A stretch of 64,000 nucleotides of DNA from Dokdonella_A sp963834755 (GTDB taxonomy: Bacteria; Pseudomonadota; Gammaproteobacteria; Xanthomonadales; Rhodanobacteraceae): NCBI GenBank assembly GCA_963834755.1, contig CAWICQ010000012.1, forward strand, positions 186,001-250,000, written 5' to 3'. Of this stretch, positions 26,825 through 35,334 are shown in pieces. The position numbers and the translations under genes are program-made. A model generated the notes under the pieces. It saw only the letters and a list, made by a program, of their open reading frames with translations. It did not search any database and was not told where the DNA came from. Within the stretch, counting starts at the first letter, position 1, and each line of letters starts with the position of its first letter.

Positions 26825-27253
26825 ATGAGCCGCACCGCCAAGGCATACGACTTCGCACGCTCCAACTGCGCGGTCGCTTCCACGCTCGACATCGTCGGCG
26901 ACAAGTGGTCGCTGCTGGTGATCCGCGACCTGTTGCAAGGCAAGAAAACCTACGGCGAGCTGCTCGAATGCGACGAGCGAATTCCGACCAACATCCTCGC
27001 CGACCGCCTGCGCCGCCTCGATGAGGCCGGCATCATCGAAAAATCCGCGTACCAGGAGCGGCCGGTGCGTTTCGCCTACGCGCTCACCGCGAAGGGCAGG
27101 GATATGGGCGACATCCTGCTCGCGCTCGTGCGCTGGGGCAGGAAACACATCCCGGGCACGCAGGCGCTCGACATCGCGACACGCCGCTTATCGCCCTCGA
27201 CGCCGCCCAAGGCCGGTCGACCGCGAACTTCCGCAAAGTTGCGCGGCGAATAG
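26825..27253 (+). CDS. HxlR-family winged-helix transcriptional regulator
   Basis: A 142-residue DNA-binding protein. The HxlR signature CAVASTLDIVGDKWSLLVIRDLLQGKKTYGELLEC is followed by IPTNILADRLRRLDEAGIIEKSAYQERPVRFAYALTAKGRDM. A Cys (about 18) just before the DNA-binding helix is in the position used for redox or electrophile sensing in some HxlR proteins. The C-terminus is basic and Pro/Ser-rich. The gene is divergent from the membrane-protein gene, with two identical palindromes between. Confidence 0.93.
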   Translation: MSRTAKAYDFARSNCAVASTLDIVGDKWSLLVIRDLLQGKKTYGELLECDERIPTNILADRLRRLDEAGIIEKSAYQERPVRFAYALTAKGRDMGDILLALVRWGRKHIPGTQALDIATRRLSPSTPPKAGRPRTSAKLRGE

Positions 27254-27283
27254 CCGCACGCGACGGACTTGTTTGCTGCGGAC

Positions 27284-28051
27284 CTATTTCGGCGCGAGCC
27301 GAATCGCTCCGTCGATGCGGATCGTTTCGCCGTTGAGATAGCGGTTCTGCAGGATGAACGCGACCGTGTCCGCGTATTCCTCGGGCTTGCCCAGGCGCGA
27401 CGGATACGGCACCTGCGCGCACAGCGATTGATAGACCTGCTCGGGCATGCCATCGACCATCGGCGTGTGGAATACGCCCGGCGCGATCGTCACGACGCGC
27501 ACGCCGATGCGCGCGAACTCGCGCGCCATCGGCAAGGTCATGCCGATCACGCCGCCTTTCGATGCCGAATACGCCGCCTGTCCGATCTGGCCTTCGTAGG
27601 CCGCGATCGAGGCGGTGTTGACGATGACGCCGCGTTCGCCGTCTTCGCCGGGCGCGTTGTGCTGCATCAAGTCGACGGCCGCTTTGGCGACGTTGAAACT
27701 GCCGATGAGATTGACCGTGACCGTCGTCGCGAACGTCTTCAGCGGCATCGGGCCTTCCTTGCCGAGCACGCGGCCGGCGCCGAGAATGCCGGCGCAATTG
27801 ACGACCACATTGAGTCCGCCGAGTTTGGCGTGTGCGTCTTTGAGCGTCGCCGTGATGCCTTCCTCGGACGTCACGTCGGCACGGAAATAGCTCGCGTTGC
27901 GACCGATTTCAGCGGCCGACGCGGCGCCTTTTTCATCGTTGACATCGAGCAGCGCGACGTTCGCGCCGTGCGCAGCGAGGTATTTGCCGACCGCAAAGCC
28001 GAGTCCGGATGCGCCGCCGGTGACGACGGCCTTGACCTGATCGAGTTGCAT
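27284..28051 (-). CDS. Short-chain dehydrogenase, 3-hydroxyacyl-CoA dehydrogenase type 2-like
   Basis: A 255-residue classical SDR. It has the NAD-binding VTGGASGLGFAVG, Asp at the end of beta 2 (LLDVNDEKG), NCAGILGAG, the catalytic Ser in NTASIAAYEGQ, and YSASKGGV with Tyr and Lys. The segment GPMPLKTFATTVTVNLIGSFNV and the late APGVFHTPM..PYPSRLGKPEEYADTVAFIL resemble HSD10-type enzymes that oxidise short 3-hydroxyacyl-CoA in beta-oxidation or isoleucine breakdown. The exact substrate is an inference. Confidence 0.88.
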   Translation of the reverse strand: MQLDQVKAVVTGGASGLGFAVGKYLAAHGANVALLDVNDEKGAASAAEIGRNASYFRADVTSEEGITATLKDAHAKLGGLNVVVNCAGILGAGRVLGKEGPMPLKTFATTVTVNLIGSFNVAKAAVDLMQHNAPGEDGERGVIVNTASIAAYEGQIGQAAYSASKGGVIGMTLPMAREFARIGVRVVTIAPGVFHTPMVDGMPEQVYQSLCAQVPYPSRLGKPEEYADTVAFILQNRYLNGETIRIDGAIRLAPK

Positions 28052-28116
28052 GGATGCGCCCTGAAATGCGAGGGCGCGGATTCTAGCAGCGCGCGCCGGA
28101 TGCGATGCGCGGTCTT

Positions 28117-28231
28117 CACTCCTCCCGCTCGCGGGAGAAGTCGGCGCGCCAGCGCCGGACGAGGGAAGCTTGAGGGCGCCTCCCAAGAGCTTCCCTCACC
28201 CCAGCCCTCTCCCGCGAGCGGGAGAGGGGGA
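28117..28231. repeat. Extragenic palindromic repeat pair (REP-like)
   Basis: Two copies of the palindrome family ctcccgc-NN-gcgggag: an imperfect one at 28121-28138 and a full ctctcccgcgagcgggagag at 28206-28225. They sit downstream of the secreted-protein gene and upstream of the SDR. The same core recurs near 48.9, 51.0, 52.1 and 56.5 kb. Confidence 0.8.
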
Positions 28232-28242
28232 AGAACCTAGCG

Positions 28243-28827
28243 TCAGCGCACCGGAGCCATCAGGTGCTGGTACGGCGTTCCGGCCCACATGACATACGGT
28301 TGCGTCGTGTCGGGATTGGCACTCTTGGGATACGAGTCGTAAAACGCCTCGTCGCCGCCGACGATCATGATGTGCGGCCCGGTCTTGATCCAATGATTGC
28401 CCGCTGCGGGCTTGGCTGCGTACGGATCGGTGTTGCTGCCATCCGTACCGCCCGCGAGCATGTACATGAAGCCGACCTTGCCCGATGGCGGTGCCTTGTG
28501 CGCGACCCACGCGTCGATCCATTCCATCGCGTTCTTGTCGGCGCACATCGGATCGGGGCCGGGCGTCGCCGGATTGTCCGGCATGCACGTGAAACCATTC
28601 GAACCCTTGCGCAGCGTGTGCATGCCCTTGTCGTCCATGGTGACCACCGTTGCGCCCTTGGCGAGGGCGGCGGGCGCGGCGTGCATGGCGCTCGCGATCA
28701 GCTGCGCTTCGGTGGGCGCTTTCTTGGTGCCTGCCGCTTTTTCGGCCGCGACTCCGCTGGTTGCGCACAGTGCGCACGCCAGAGCGAGCGCGACAGTGAA
28801 ACGATATCTTGCCGTTGAAGCGATCAT
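28243..28827 (-). CDS. Secreted protein of unknown function
   Basis: A 194-residue precursor. An N-terminal signal peptide (RFTVALALACALCATSGVAA, cut near 28) is followed by a soluble domain with DDKGMHTLRKGSNGFTCMPDN, PDPMCADKNAMEWIDAWVAHK, GFMYMLAGGTDGSNTDPYA, WIKTGPHIMIVG and VMWAGTPYQHLMAP. Two Cys may form a disulfide. Conserved-looking Trp/Gly/Pro segments indicate a real family, but I know no function. ATG 28827 has GGGGAGG 6 bases upstream. Confidence 0.8.
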   Translation of the reverse strand: MIASTARYRFTVALALACALCATSGVAAEKAAGTKKAPTEAQLIASAMHAAPAALAKGATVVTMDDKGMHTLRKGSNGFTCMPDNPATPGPDPMCADKNAMEWIDAWVAHKAPPSGKVGFMYMLAGGTDGSNTDPYAAKPAAGNHWIKTGPHIMIVGGDEAFYDSYPKSANPDTTQPYVMWAGTPYQHLMAPVR

Positions 28828-29045
28828 GAGTTCCTCCCCTTGATCGCGGCGCGGATGCGTCGCCGCGCGAATCTCCTCCTCCGCGCGTACTGCGTCAATG
28901 CCCGCAAAAAAGGCGCGCCATCGAAGCAAACGCCGTACCAGAACGGCGTCATTCCATCCGTGGGACGGCCCGCGCGACCGCTCCATTTGGAAATTTTGGT
29001 TGACCCGCGCACGCGCGATCGTTTCGCGCGAATGTGCGCGGCGTC

Positions 29046-29540
29046 TCAGAGTTCGCGGAGATAAAAGCGATTGCAGCCGTGATGGCCGGTGCTGCCCATC
29101 GCGCGGTCGATGGGTGCGAAGCCGTTGGCGAGGTAGAGGCGTTGTGCCGCGTCCATGCCAGTCAGCGTTTCCAGATAACAGCGCCGGAAGCCGGCCGCGC
29201 GCGCGGCGACGAGAGATCGTTCGATCACAGCGCGGCCGGCGCCGATGCCGCGCAACGCCGGCAGGAAGTACATCTTGCGCAATTCGCACACGTCTTCATC
29301 GCCGCCGTCGAGCGGTGCGATGCCGGCGCCGCCGAGCACTTCGCCGTATTTCTCGATCACGAAATACGCACAGCGCGGCCGCGAGTAGGCCGCGCTCATC
29401 GCACCGACTTCGGTGTCATGAATGGCAAAGCCCGGACCGTCCGCGCCGAATTCCGGCATCACGGTACGAATGATCGCGGCGACTTTGACGTCGTCGCGCG
29501 ATTCGATCGGACGAATCGTGAACAGAGGTTGCGTCGACAT
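29046..29540 (-). CDS. GNAT-family N-acetyltransferase
   Basis: A 164-residue GNAT protein: N-terminal FTIRPIESRDDVKVAAII, central strand/helix CELRKMYFLPALRGIGAGRAVIERSL carrying the acetyl-CoA pyrophosphate loop (RGIGAG), then CYLETLTGMDAAQRLYLANGFAPI. It transfers acetyl from acetyl-CoA to an amine that cannot be predicted. It lies 12 bases downstream of the cyanophycinase-like gene and may be cotranscribed. Confidence 0.9.
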   Translation of the reverse strand: MSTQPLFTIRPIESRDDVKVAAIIRTVMPEFGADGPGFAIHDTEVGAMSAAYSRPRCAYFVIEKYGEVLGGAGIAPLDGGDEDVCELRKMYFLPALRGIGAGRAVIERSLVAARAAGFRRCYLETLTGMDAAQRLYLANGFAPIDRAMGSTGHHGCNRFYLREL

Positions 29541-29552
29541 CGTGAAGCGAAA

Positions 29553-30366
29553 CTAGGCCAGCGTGCGACGGAAATCGAGATCGTAACGCGTGCCACCGGT
29601 CAGCGAGTGCAGGCGCAGGTTCGTGATGCGGATCGGTGCGCCCGGCGCGAGATCGGCCGCGTTGGAATCGGCCATCTCGGCGGGATCGATCACGGTGACG
29701 CCGCCGGCGCCGATCACTTCGAGCGCATTGTCCGGACCGATCACGGCCGCGGTGTCCTGATCGATGCCGAGTCCGAGCGCGAACGGATTCAACGCAAGCG
29801 CCGCGAGGAGACGACCGAGCCGATCGGTCGCGTGACCGCCTTGATCGATGACCACGCGATTGGTGAGTCCAAGTCCGGGCGCAAGACTCGCGCCGCCAAT
29901 GCGCGGCGTCGCTCCCTCGGTGCCGTGCGCGAGCATGTGCTCGCACAAGATCGCCGCGCCGCCGCCACAGCCGACAACCGCCATGCCGTCCGCGTTGCGC
30001 CGACGGATTGCGCGCGCCAGCAGCGTGCCGCCGATCAGGGTGGAAAGTCGCAGCGGTTGATCCGCTTGCAGCAACAAGAGATGCGCGTGCTCGCACGCGT
30101 CGAGCAGACTGCGCCGCTCGCAATCGGCGCGCGCGGCGATGGGTTGACGATGCACTTCGGCCGCGCCGGCCGAGTACAAGCGTCGTTTCGAAATCGGTAT
30201 CGGGTTCGTCTGCGCTCTCGCTCGCGGCGACGATGACGACCCGTGGCTGCGCGCCGACCAGCGCGACCAGCCGCAGCAGCAAACCGCTGCCGCGCTCATC
30301 GTCGCCGATGATGCCGCAGGCGATGATCAGGCCGCGGTTGCGGTCGGGCGCGAGTCGGGCGGGCAT
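29553..30366 (-). pseudogene. Cyanophycinase-like (class I glutamine amidotransferase fold) protein with a frameshift and no nucleophile Ser
   Basis: ATG 30366 opens NRGLIIACGIIGDDERGSGLLLRLVAL and VVIVAASES. At about 30178-30183 the frame must shift by one base to continue as LYSAGAAEVHRQPIAARADCERRSLL, then LIGGTLLARAI, VVGCGGGAAILCEHML, GLGIDQDTAAVIG and the C-terminal strand, stopping at 29553. The order fits the peptidase S51/cyanophycinase family. The nucleophile elbow, usually GTSAGA, reads GCGGGA, so the catalytic Ser is replaced by Gly. Even if the frameshift is a read error the protein is probably not a normal peptidase. Confidence 0.65.
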
Positions 30367-30522
30367 GCGGCTTGGGTCGGATTGGGTGGTGGCCGATTAT
30401 AACTTCGCGAGGAGACTTGCCGGGCTTTGCCGGCGCAAAAGAGCTCCATCGCCCAACATAACCGGCGCGCGTTCGCTCGCCCGCAACAAGCTGGTCGCGC
30501 GGCGATCACCGGCAAAACCGGC

Positions 30523-31920
30523 CTACAACATCTCCGACGCGTAGTCGGCCAGCCGCGAGCGTTCGCCGCGGCGCAGCGTGATGTGCGCGCTGTGCTGCCA
30601 TTCCTTGAAGCGATCGACCGCGTAGGTGAGGCCCGAGGTCGTCTCGGTCAGATACGGCGTGTCGATCTGCTCGACGTTGCCGAGGCAGATCATCTTGCTG
30701 CCGGGACCGGCGCGCGTGATCAGCGTCTTCATCTGCTTCGGCGTCAGGTTCTGCGCTTCGTCGATGATCACGTAACGGCTGAGGAACGTGCGTCCGCGCA
30801 TGAAGTTGAGCGAGCGGATCTTGATGCGCGATGCGAGCAGGTCATTGGTCGCCGCACGGCCCCACGCGCCGCCTTCCTGCGGATTGGTCAGCACTTCGAG
30901 ATTGTCGGTGAGCGCGCCCATCCACGGCGTCATTTTTTCTTCTTCGGTGCCGGGCAGGAAACCGATGTCCTCGCCGACCGAAACCGTCGCGCGCGTCATG
31001 ATGATTTCACGATAGCGCTGCTGATCCATCACTTGCGCGAGGCCGGCGGCCAGCGCGAGCAGCGTCTTGCCGGTGCCGGCGGTGCCGAGCAGCGTGACGA
31101 AATCGATGTCCGGATCCATCAGCGCGTTCAGCGCGAAATTCTGTTCGCGGTTGCGCGCGGAAATGCCCCAGACCGTGTGCGAGCCGCTGCGGAAATCATC
31201 GACGATCTGCAGCGTCGCCTTGCCGCCATCGAGGCGCAGCACGCGCAGCTCGATGTCGTCATCGCCGGGAAGGTAGACGTTCTGGTTCGGATACCAGTCT
31301 TCGTCCTTGCGCCGCTTGACCTCGTAGAACGTGTGGCCGCGTTCGGACCACGAGCGCAGCTCGCCGTGGCGATCCCAGAAATCCGCCGGCAGCTCGGCGA
31401 GTCCCGTATAGAGAAGGTTGAAATCGTCGAGCGCGCGATCGTTTTCGTAATCCTCGGCGGCGATGCCGTAGATCGTCGCCTTGATGCGAAGGTTGATGTC
31501 CTTGGATACGAGCGCCACCGGCAGCTTCGGGTGCTGCTCGCGCAGCGCGAGGATCGAAGCGAGGATCTGGTTGTCCGGCAGCGGCCGCTTGCCGCCCTTG
31601 GCCGGCGTCGCGTTAAGCGTCAAAGTCTGGAAATAGAGCCGTCCGCGCGCGGTCTTGTCGAGCTGCAGACCGTGCGGATGCCTGAGTTCGACGCCATCCT
31701 CGATATGACGGCCGTTGCCGTTCTCGATCAGCTCGTTGATGAAGCGGCTGACCTGGCGTGCATTGCGCGCCGTTTCCGAAGTGCCTTTTTTCGCCGCGTC
31801 GAGTTCTTCGAGCACCGTCATCGGCAGGAACACGTCGTGCTCCTCGAAACGGAACAGCGCGGTCGGGTCGTGCATCAGCACGTTCGTATCGAGCGCGTAG
31901 ATGCGCTTGCCTCGGGTCAT
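30523..31920 (-). CDS. PhoH-family ATPase with N-terminal PIN domain (PhoH2)
   Basis: A 465-residue PIN-PhoH protein. The PIN RNase domain (about 5-150) has acidic residues in YALDTNVLMHDP, LEELDAAKKG and PDNQILASIL. The C-terminal PhoH ATPase has Walker A LLGTAGTGKTLLALAAGL, Walker B YVIIDEAQNLTPKQMKTLITR and RGERSRLADYA. PIN-PhoH proteins act as ATP-dependent RNA helicase/ribonucleases. It is followed on the same strand by nothing before the cyanophycinase-like gene (156-base gap) and preceded by bcp. Confidence 0.93.
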   Translation of the reverse strand: MTRGKRIYALDTNVLMHDPTALFRFEEHDVFLPMTVLEELDAAKKGTSETARNARQVSRFINELIENGNGRHIEDGVELRHPHGLQLDKTARGRLYFQTLTLNATPAKGGKRPLPDNQILASILALREQHPKLPVALVSKDINLRIKATIYGIAAEDYENDRALDDFNLLYTGLAELPADFWDRHGELRSWSERGHTFYEVKRRKDEDWYPNQNVYLPGDDDIELRVLRLDGGKATLQIVDDFRSGSHTVWGISARNREQNFALNALMDPDIDFVTLLGTAGTGKTLLALAAGLAQVMDQQRYREIIMTRATVSVGEDIGFLPGTEEEKMTPWMGALTDNLEVLTNPQEGGAWGRAATNDLLASRIKIRSLNFMRGRTFLSRYVIIDEAQNLTPKQMKTLITRAGPGSKMICLGNVEQIDTPYLTETTSGLTYAVDRFKEWQHSAHITLRRGERSRLADYASEML

Positions 31921-32008
31921 GCAGGATTCTCGTGGCGGAGGAGGAGGGAACCGGTGCGGCGCGCGCCGCGAGCGGAATAACGCAATGGATAGCAGATGCG
32001 TATGACGA

Positions 32009-32471
32009 TCACTTGCGGGTCAGGCGCTCCAGCACTTTCTGCGCATGTCCGGGCACGCGCACGCCGCGCCATTCTTCGACGATGCGGCCGTCGGCATCGA
32101 TGAGGAAGGTGCTGCGGATGACGCCGATGTGGGACTTTCCGTACAGCATCTTCTCGCCGATGACATCGAATGCGCGGCACCAGGTTTCGTCGGTGTCGGC
32201 GAGGAGCGGGAACGGCAGGTTGTGCTTCAGCGCGGAATTTGTCGTGCGAGGCGACGTCGTCGCGCGATACGCCGACGATTTCGCAGCCGGCCTTCTTGAA
32301 TTTCGGATAGAGATCGCGAAAGTCCTGCGCCTCGAGCGTGCAGCCCTGCGTCATGTCCTTCGGATAGAAATAAAGCACGTACGGCTTGCCGAGAAGATCG
32401 GCGCTGCGCAGCGTCGAGCCGTCCTGCAGCGTGCCTTTGAGCTTTGGTACCTTGTCGCCGGGTTCGAGCAT
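32009..32471 (-). pseudogene. bcp: Thioredoxin-dependent peroxiredoxin Bcp (PrxQ), interrupted by one frameshift
   Basis: ATG 32471 opens an atypical 2-Cys peroxiredoxin: LEPGDKVPKLKGTLQDG, LYFYPKDMTQGCTLEAQDFRD with the peroxidatic Cys, and a nearby second Cys in KKAGCEIVGVSRDD. After DKFRA, near 32227-32231, one extra base shifts the frame. Removing it gives KHNLPFPLLADTDETW, then the final strands RSTFLIDADGRIVEEW and a stop at 32009, a normal length of about 153 residues. The 463-nt span is one base over a codon multiple. The gene is 2 bases downstream of the gcvR-like gene. An indel error is likely. Confidence 0.88.
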
Positions 32472-32473
32472 CG

Positions 32474-33088
32474 TCAGAACTTCATCGGATCCATGATCGC
32501 GTCGAGGTTGAGCCCGTCGCAGAATTCGAGGAAATCGTCGCGCAGCGCGGCGATGTGCATGGTGTTCGGAATGCCGATGGTGATCTGCGCCGAGAACATG
32601 TCCGCGCCGGTCTGCATCGCGCGATAGCGCGTCGAATGCAGCTGCTCGATCGTGATGCCTTGCCGCGCGAAGAATTCGGCGAGCTGGAACAGCACGCCGT
32701 TCTTGTCCGCCGCGACGACTTCGACGACATACGGCAGCAGGTTCGACTGCTGCTGCTTCGCGCCCGTGCGGAAATGCGCGAGGCGCACTTCGCCGTCGCG
32801 TTCGAGCCGCGCCAGCGCGTTCTCGAGCTTGGCGATGGCATCCCACGAACCCTGCGCGAGCGCCAGCACCGAAAGATCGCTGCCGAGCGATGCGACGCGT
32901 GCTTCGGCCAGGTTGCAGCCGCAGTCGGAAATGCGCTTGCTGATCGCGACCAGCGGCGAATGGTTGGCGGCGGCGAAGGCGCTGATCAGGAGGTAGTTTT
33001 CGTTCGCGGCGGGACGCGGTGCACTTTCGCCCGGAGTTTGCTTTCCTGCCGGCTTCACGATTCCGTTAACCCTGTCGACCGACATCAT
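32474..33088 (-). CDS. GcvR-like double ACT-domain protein
   Basis: About 204 residues with two ACT domains: ENYLLISAFAAANHSPLVAISKRISDCGCNLAEARVASLG (about 30-100) and PYVVEVVAADKNGVLFQLAEFFARQGITIEQLHSTRY (about 118-195). This is the glycine-cleavage-system repressor GcvR family, usually found next to bcp and dapA in gammaproteobacteria. Tandem ATGs at 33088 and 33085 are both possible; the N-terminal 28 residues are poorly conserved in type. Divergent from dapA. Confidence 0.85.
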   Translation of the reverse strand: MMSVDRVNGIVKPAGKQTPGESAPRPAANENYLLISAFAAANHSPLVAISKRISDCGCNLAEARVASLGSDLSVLALAQGSWDAIAKLENALARLERDGEVRLAHFRTGAKQQQSNLLPYVVEVVAADKNGVLFQLAEFFARQGITIEQLHSTRYRAMQTGADMFSAQITIGIPNTMHIAALRDDFLEFCDGLNLDAIMDPMKF

Positions 33089-33174
33089 CCGCGATGTCCA
33101 GCGCACCAGAATACTTGCCGCTGTCGGGGGTAGCAAGTAACATCCGGCGCCTCGCAAGTCATTGAATTCGCGCC

Positions 33175-34077
33175 TTGGCTCTTTCCGGCAGCATCTGCGC
33201 ACTGGCCACGCCGTTCGTCGCGCGCGACGAGGCGCTGGACCTCGATGCCTGCGCTCGCCTGATCGATTATCAAGTCGCCGGCGGAACGCGCGCGATCGTC
33301 ATGGCGGGCTCGACCGGCGAAGCGGCCGCGCTGGACGAGCGCGAGTACTCGGCGCTGCTCGAGTTCGCCGTCGCACATATCGCCGGCCGCGTTCCCGTGC
33401 TCGCCGGCAGCGGACTTTCGGCGACACGAAAGACCATCGCGCAGACGCAGCGCGCGCGTGCCGCAGGCGTCGATTTCGCGCTGGTCGTCGCGCCGCCGTA
33501 TGTGCGCCCGACCCAGGAAGGTCTGTACCGCCACTATTGCGAAGTCGCCGACCACGGCGGCTTGCCGGTCGTGCTCTACAACGTTCCGAGCCGCACCTCG
33601 TGCGATCTGTTGCCCGAGACGGTCGCGCGCCTCGCTGCGCACGGCAACATCGTCGGCATCAAGGAAGCGCGCGCTGAACCCGAGCGCATGCGTGCGTTGT
33701 TGAAGATAGCCAGCGCGGATTTCGGCGTTCTGTCGGGCGACGATCCCACCGCCATGCGCGCGATGCTCGATGGCGCAGCGGGCGTGATCTCGGTAGCCGC
33801 GAACGTCGCGCCGGCGCACTTTTCCGCGCTGTGCGAACGTTGCGCCGACGGCGATGCCCGCGGCGCGGAGGCGATGGATCGGCCGCTGCAGCCGCTGTAC
33901 GAATTCCTCGGCATGGAACCGAACCCGATTCCGGTCAAATGGTGCCTGGCGCAGCTCGGCATCGGCGGACCGCAACTGCGTCTTCCGCTCGTTCCGCTGT
34001 CGCAGACCCACCATGCACGGGGTCGCGAGCTGCTGATTCGGCTCGGATTAATCGAGGCCGCGCGCGCAGTCAGTTAG
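33175..34077 (+). CDS. dapA: 4-hydroxy-tetrahydrodipicolinate synthase
   Basis: A 300-residue (beta/alpha)8 enzyme condensing pyruvate with aspartate semialdehyde in lysine/diaminopimelate synthesis. Catalytic features: GSTGEA (Ser46-Thr47), Tyr135 in LYNVPSRTS, Arg140, and the Schiff-base Lys163 in VGIKEA. It starts with TTG at 33175 because no earlier ATG or GTG fits the family N-terminus. It is followed 33 bases later by bamC, as in many gammaproteobacteria. Confidence 0.96.
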   Translation: MALSGSICALATPFVARDEALDLDACARLIDYQVAGGTRAIVMAGSTGEAAALDEREYSALLEFAVAHIAGRVPVLAGSGLSATRKTIAQTQRARAAGVDFALVVAPPYVRPTQEGLYRHYCEVADHGGLPVVLYNVPSRTSCDLLPETVARLAAHGNIVGIKEARAEPERMRALLKIASADFGVLSGDDPTAMRAMLDGAAGVISVAANVAPAHFSALCERCADGDARGAEAMDRPLQPLYEFLGMEPNPIPVKWCLAQLGIGGPQLRLPLVPLSQTHHARGRELLIRLGLIEAARAVS

Positions 34078-34110
34078 ACTACGCGATCACATACCACGGG
34101 ACCGACCAAC

Positions 34111-34767
34111 GTGAGACGGGACATCCAGACCTTGGCGATAGCCGCGCTCGCAAGCTTTGCGCTGGCGGGCTGCGGTTTCTTCGATCGTCATTTCCACAAA
34201 GAGAACGACGCCTACAAGACGAGCACTCAGGAACACCCGCTGGAAGTCCCACCGGATCTGGACAAGCCGAATACGACCGGCGCGCTGACGATTCCCGACG
34301 CCGGTGCGAGCGCCGCGACCGCTTCGGCGGCATCGAGCGATGCGTCGGCGTCGGCGGCCGCCACCTCAACCGCGCCCGCTGAAGCTCCGGCCGCTGCCGT
34401 CGCCGCGCCAACGCCCGCGGTCATAAGCGGCGATGCGCTGCACGTCGCGGATACGGTCGACAGCACGTGGAACCGCGTCGGTCTCGCGCTCGAACGCTCG
34501 GGTGCGGCCACCGTTCTCGCACGCGACGAAGCCGGCCGCAGCTACGATGTGCAGACGACCGGACAGGTCGTCTCGAAACCCGGCTGGTTCAAGAAAGTTG
34601 TGACGCTCGGCATGGCCAAGGGCACGACCACCGCGCAGGTCAAGCTCAAATTGCGCGTGACCGCCGAAGGCGACGGCAGCAAGGTCGGCGTCGAGGGCGC
34701 GACCGATCAGGCTTCCAAGGACGCCGCGCAGGCGCTGCTGGCGACGCTGAAACAGCGCTTGTCCTGA
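34111..34767 (+). CDS. bamC: Outer membrane assembly lipoprotein BamC (NlpB)-like
   Basis: A 218-residue lipoprotein. The signal peptide ends in the lipobox LAGC (Cys 21). A BamC-type unstructured segment follows with YKTSTQEHPLEVPPDLDKP, the part that contacts BamD in known BamC. A low-complexity Ala/Ser/Pro linker (about 65-105) is followed by one globular domain, WNRVGLALERSG..VVTLGMAKGTTTAQVKLKL. It is shorter than E. coli BamC (344), with one rather than two helix-grip domains. It starts with GTG at 34111. Position after dapA supports the call. Confidence 0.82.
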   Translation: MRRDIQTLAIAALASFALAGCGFFDRHFHKENDAYKTSTQEHPLEVPPDLDKPNTTGALTIPDAGASAATASAASSDASASAAATSTAPAEAPAAAVAAPTPAVISGDALHVADTVDSTWNRVGLALERSGAATVLARDEAGRSYDVQTTGQVVSKPGWFKKVVTLGMAKGTTTAQVKLKLRVTAEGDGSKVGVEGATDQASKDAAQALLATLKQRLS

Positions 34768-34810
34768 ATGCGGTCAGTCGGTGGAGATCGGATCTGATTC
34801 AGCGCCCGGC

Positions 34811-35134
34811 TCAGCGCTCGATCAGCTTCAGCTTGCCGGGCTTGCCGTCCCACTCCTTCGCATCCGGCGGCGCATCCTTGCGTTCCGTCAGCACCGGCCA
34901 CGCCTTGGCCAGCTCGGCGTTGAGCGCGATGAAATGTTCCTGGCCCGCGGGCACGTCGTCCTCGGGAAAGATCGCGTTCGCCGGGCATTCCGGCTCGCAT
35001 AGCGTGCAGTCGATGCATTCCTCGGGATCGATCACGAGGAAATTGGGGCCTTCGTGAAAACAGTCGACCGGACACACCTCGACGCAGTCGGTGTATTTGC
35101 ACTTGATGCAATTCTCGGTGACGACGAAGGGCAT
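34811..35134 (-). CDS. fdxA: Seven-iron ferredoxin FdxA
   Basis: A 107-residue ferredoxin: PFVVTENCIKCKYTDCVEVCPVDCFHEG binds one cluster, and ECIDCTLCEPECPANAIFPED binds the 4Fe-4S cluster. The C-terminal extension PAGQEHFIALNAELAKAWPVLT is typical of the 7Fe Azotobacter type. It carries low-potential electrons in the cytosol. ATG 35134 matches the conserved MPFVVTE start. Confidence 0.95.
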   Translation of the reverse strand: MPFVVTENCIKCKYTDCVEVCPVDCFHEGPNFLVIDPEECIDCTLCEPECPANAIFPEDDVPAGQEHFIALNAELAKAWPVLTERKDAPPDAKEWDGKPGKLKLIER

Positions 35135-35162
35135 GATGAGCTTTTTGGGCCAGTACCACCCA

Positions 35163-35238
35163 TGGCGCTCCCTACGAGGATCGAACTCGTGTTTTCGCCT
35201 TGAGAGGGCGACGTCCTGGACCGCTAGACGAAGGGAGC
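35163..35238 (-). tRNA. tRNA-Glu(CUC)
   Basis: The minus strand gives a 76-nt cloverleaf: acceptor GCTCCCT/AGGGAGC, D arm GTCTAGCGGTCCAGGAC, anticodon stem GTCGCC..GGCGA with loop CTCTCAA (anticodon CTC), T loop TTCGATC and encoded CCA. It decodes the glutamate codon GAG. Confidence 0.95.
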
Positions 35239-35334
35239 GCGGCCATGGGAAAAACGGCGGTCGCGTAGTATAACGAAAGAAAAACACGCGGCAATCGCGC
35301 ACCGCCTGCCGCTGCGAATGGAAGTCTCCGTGGA

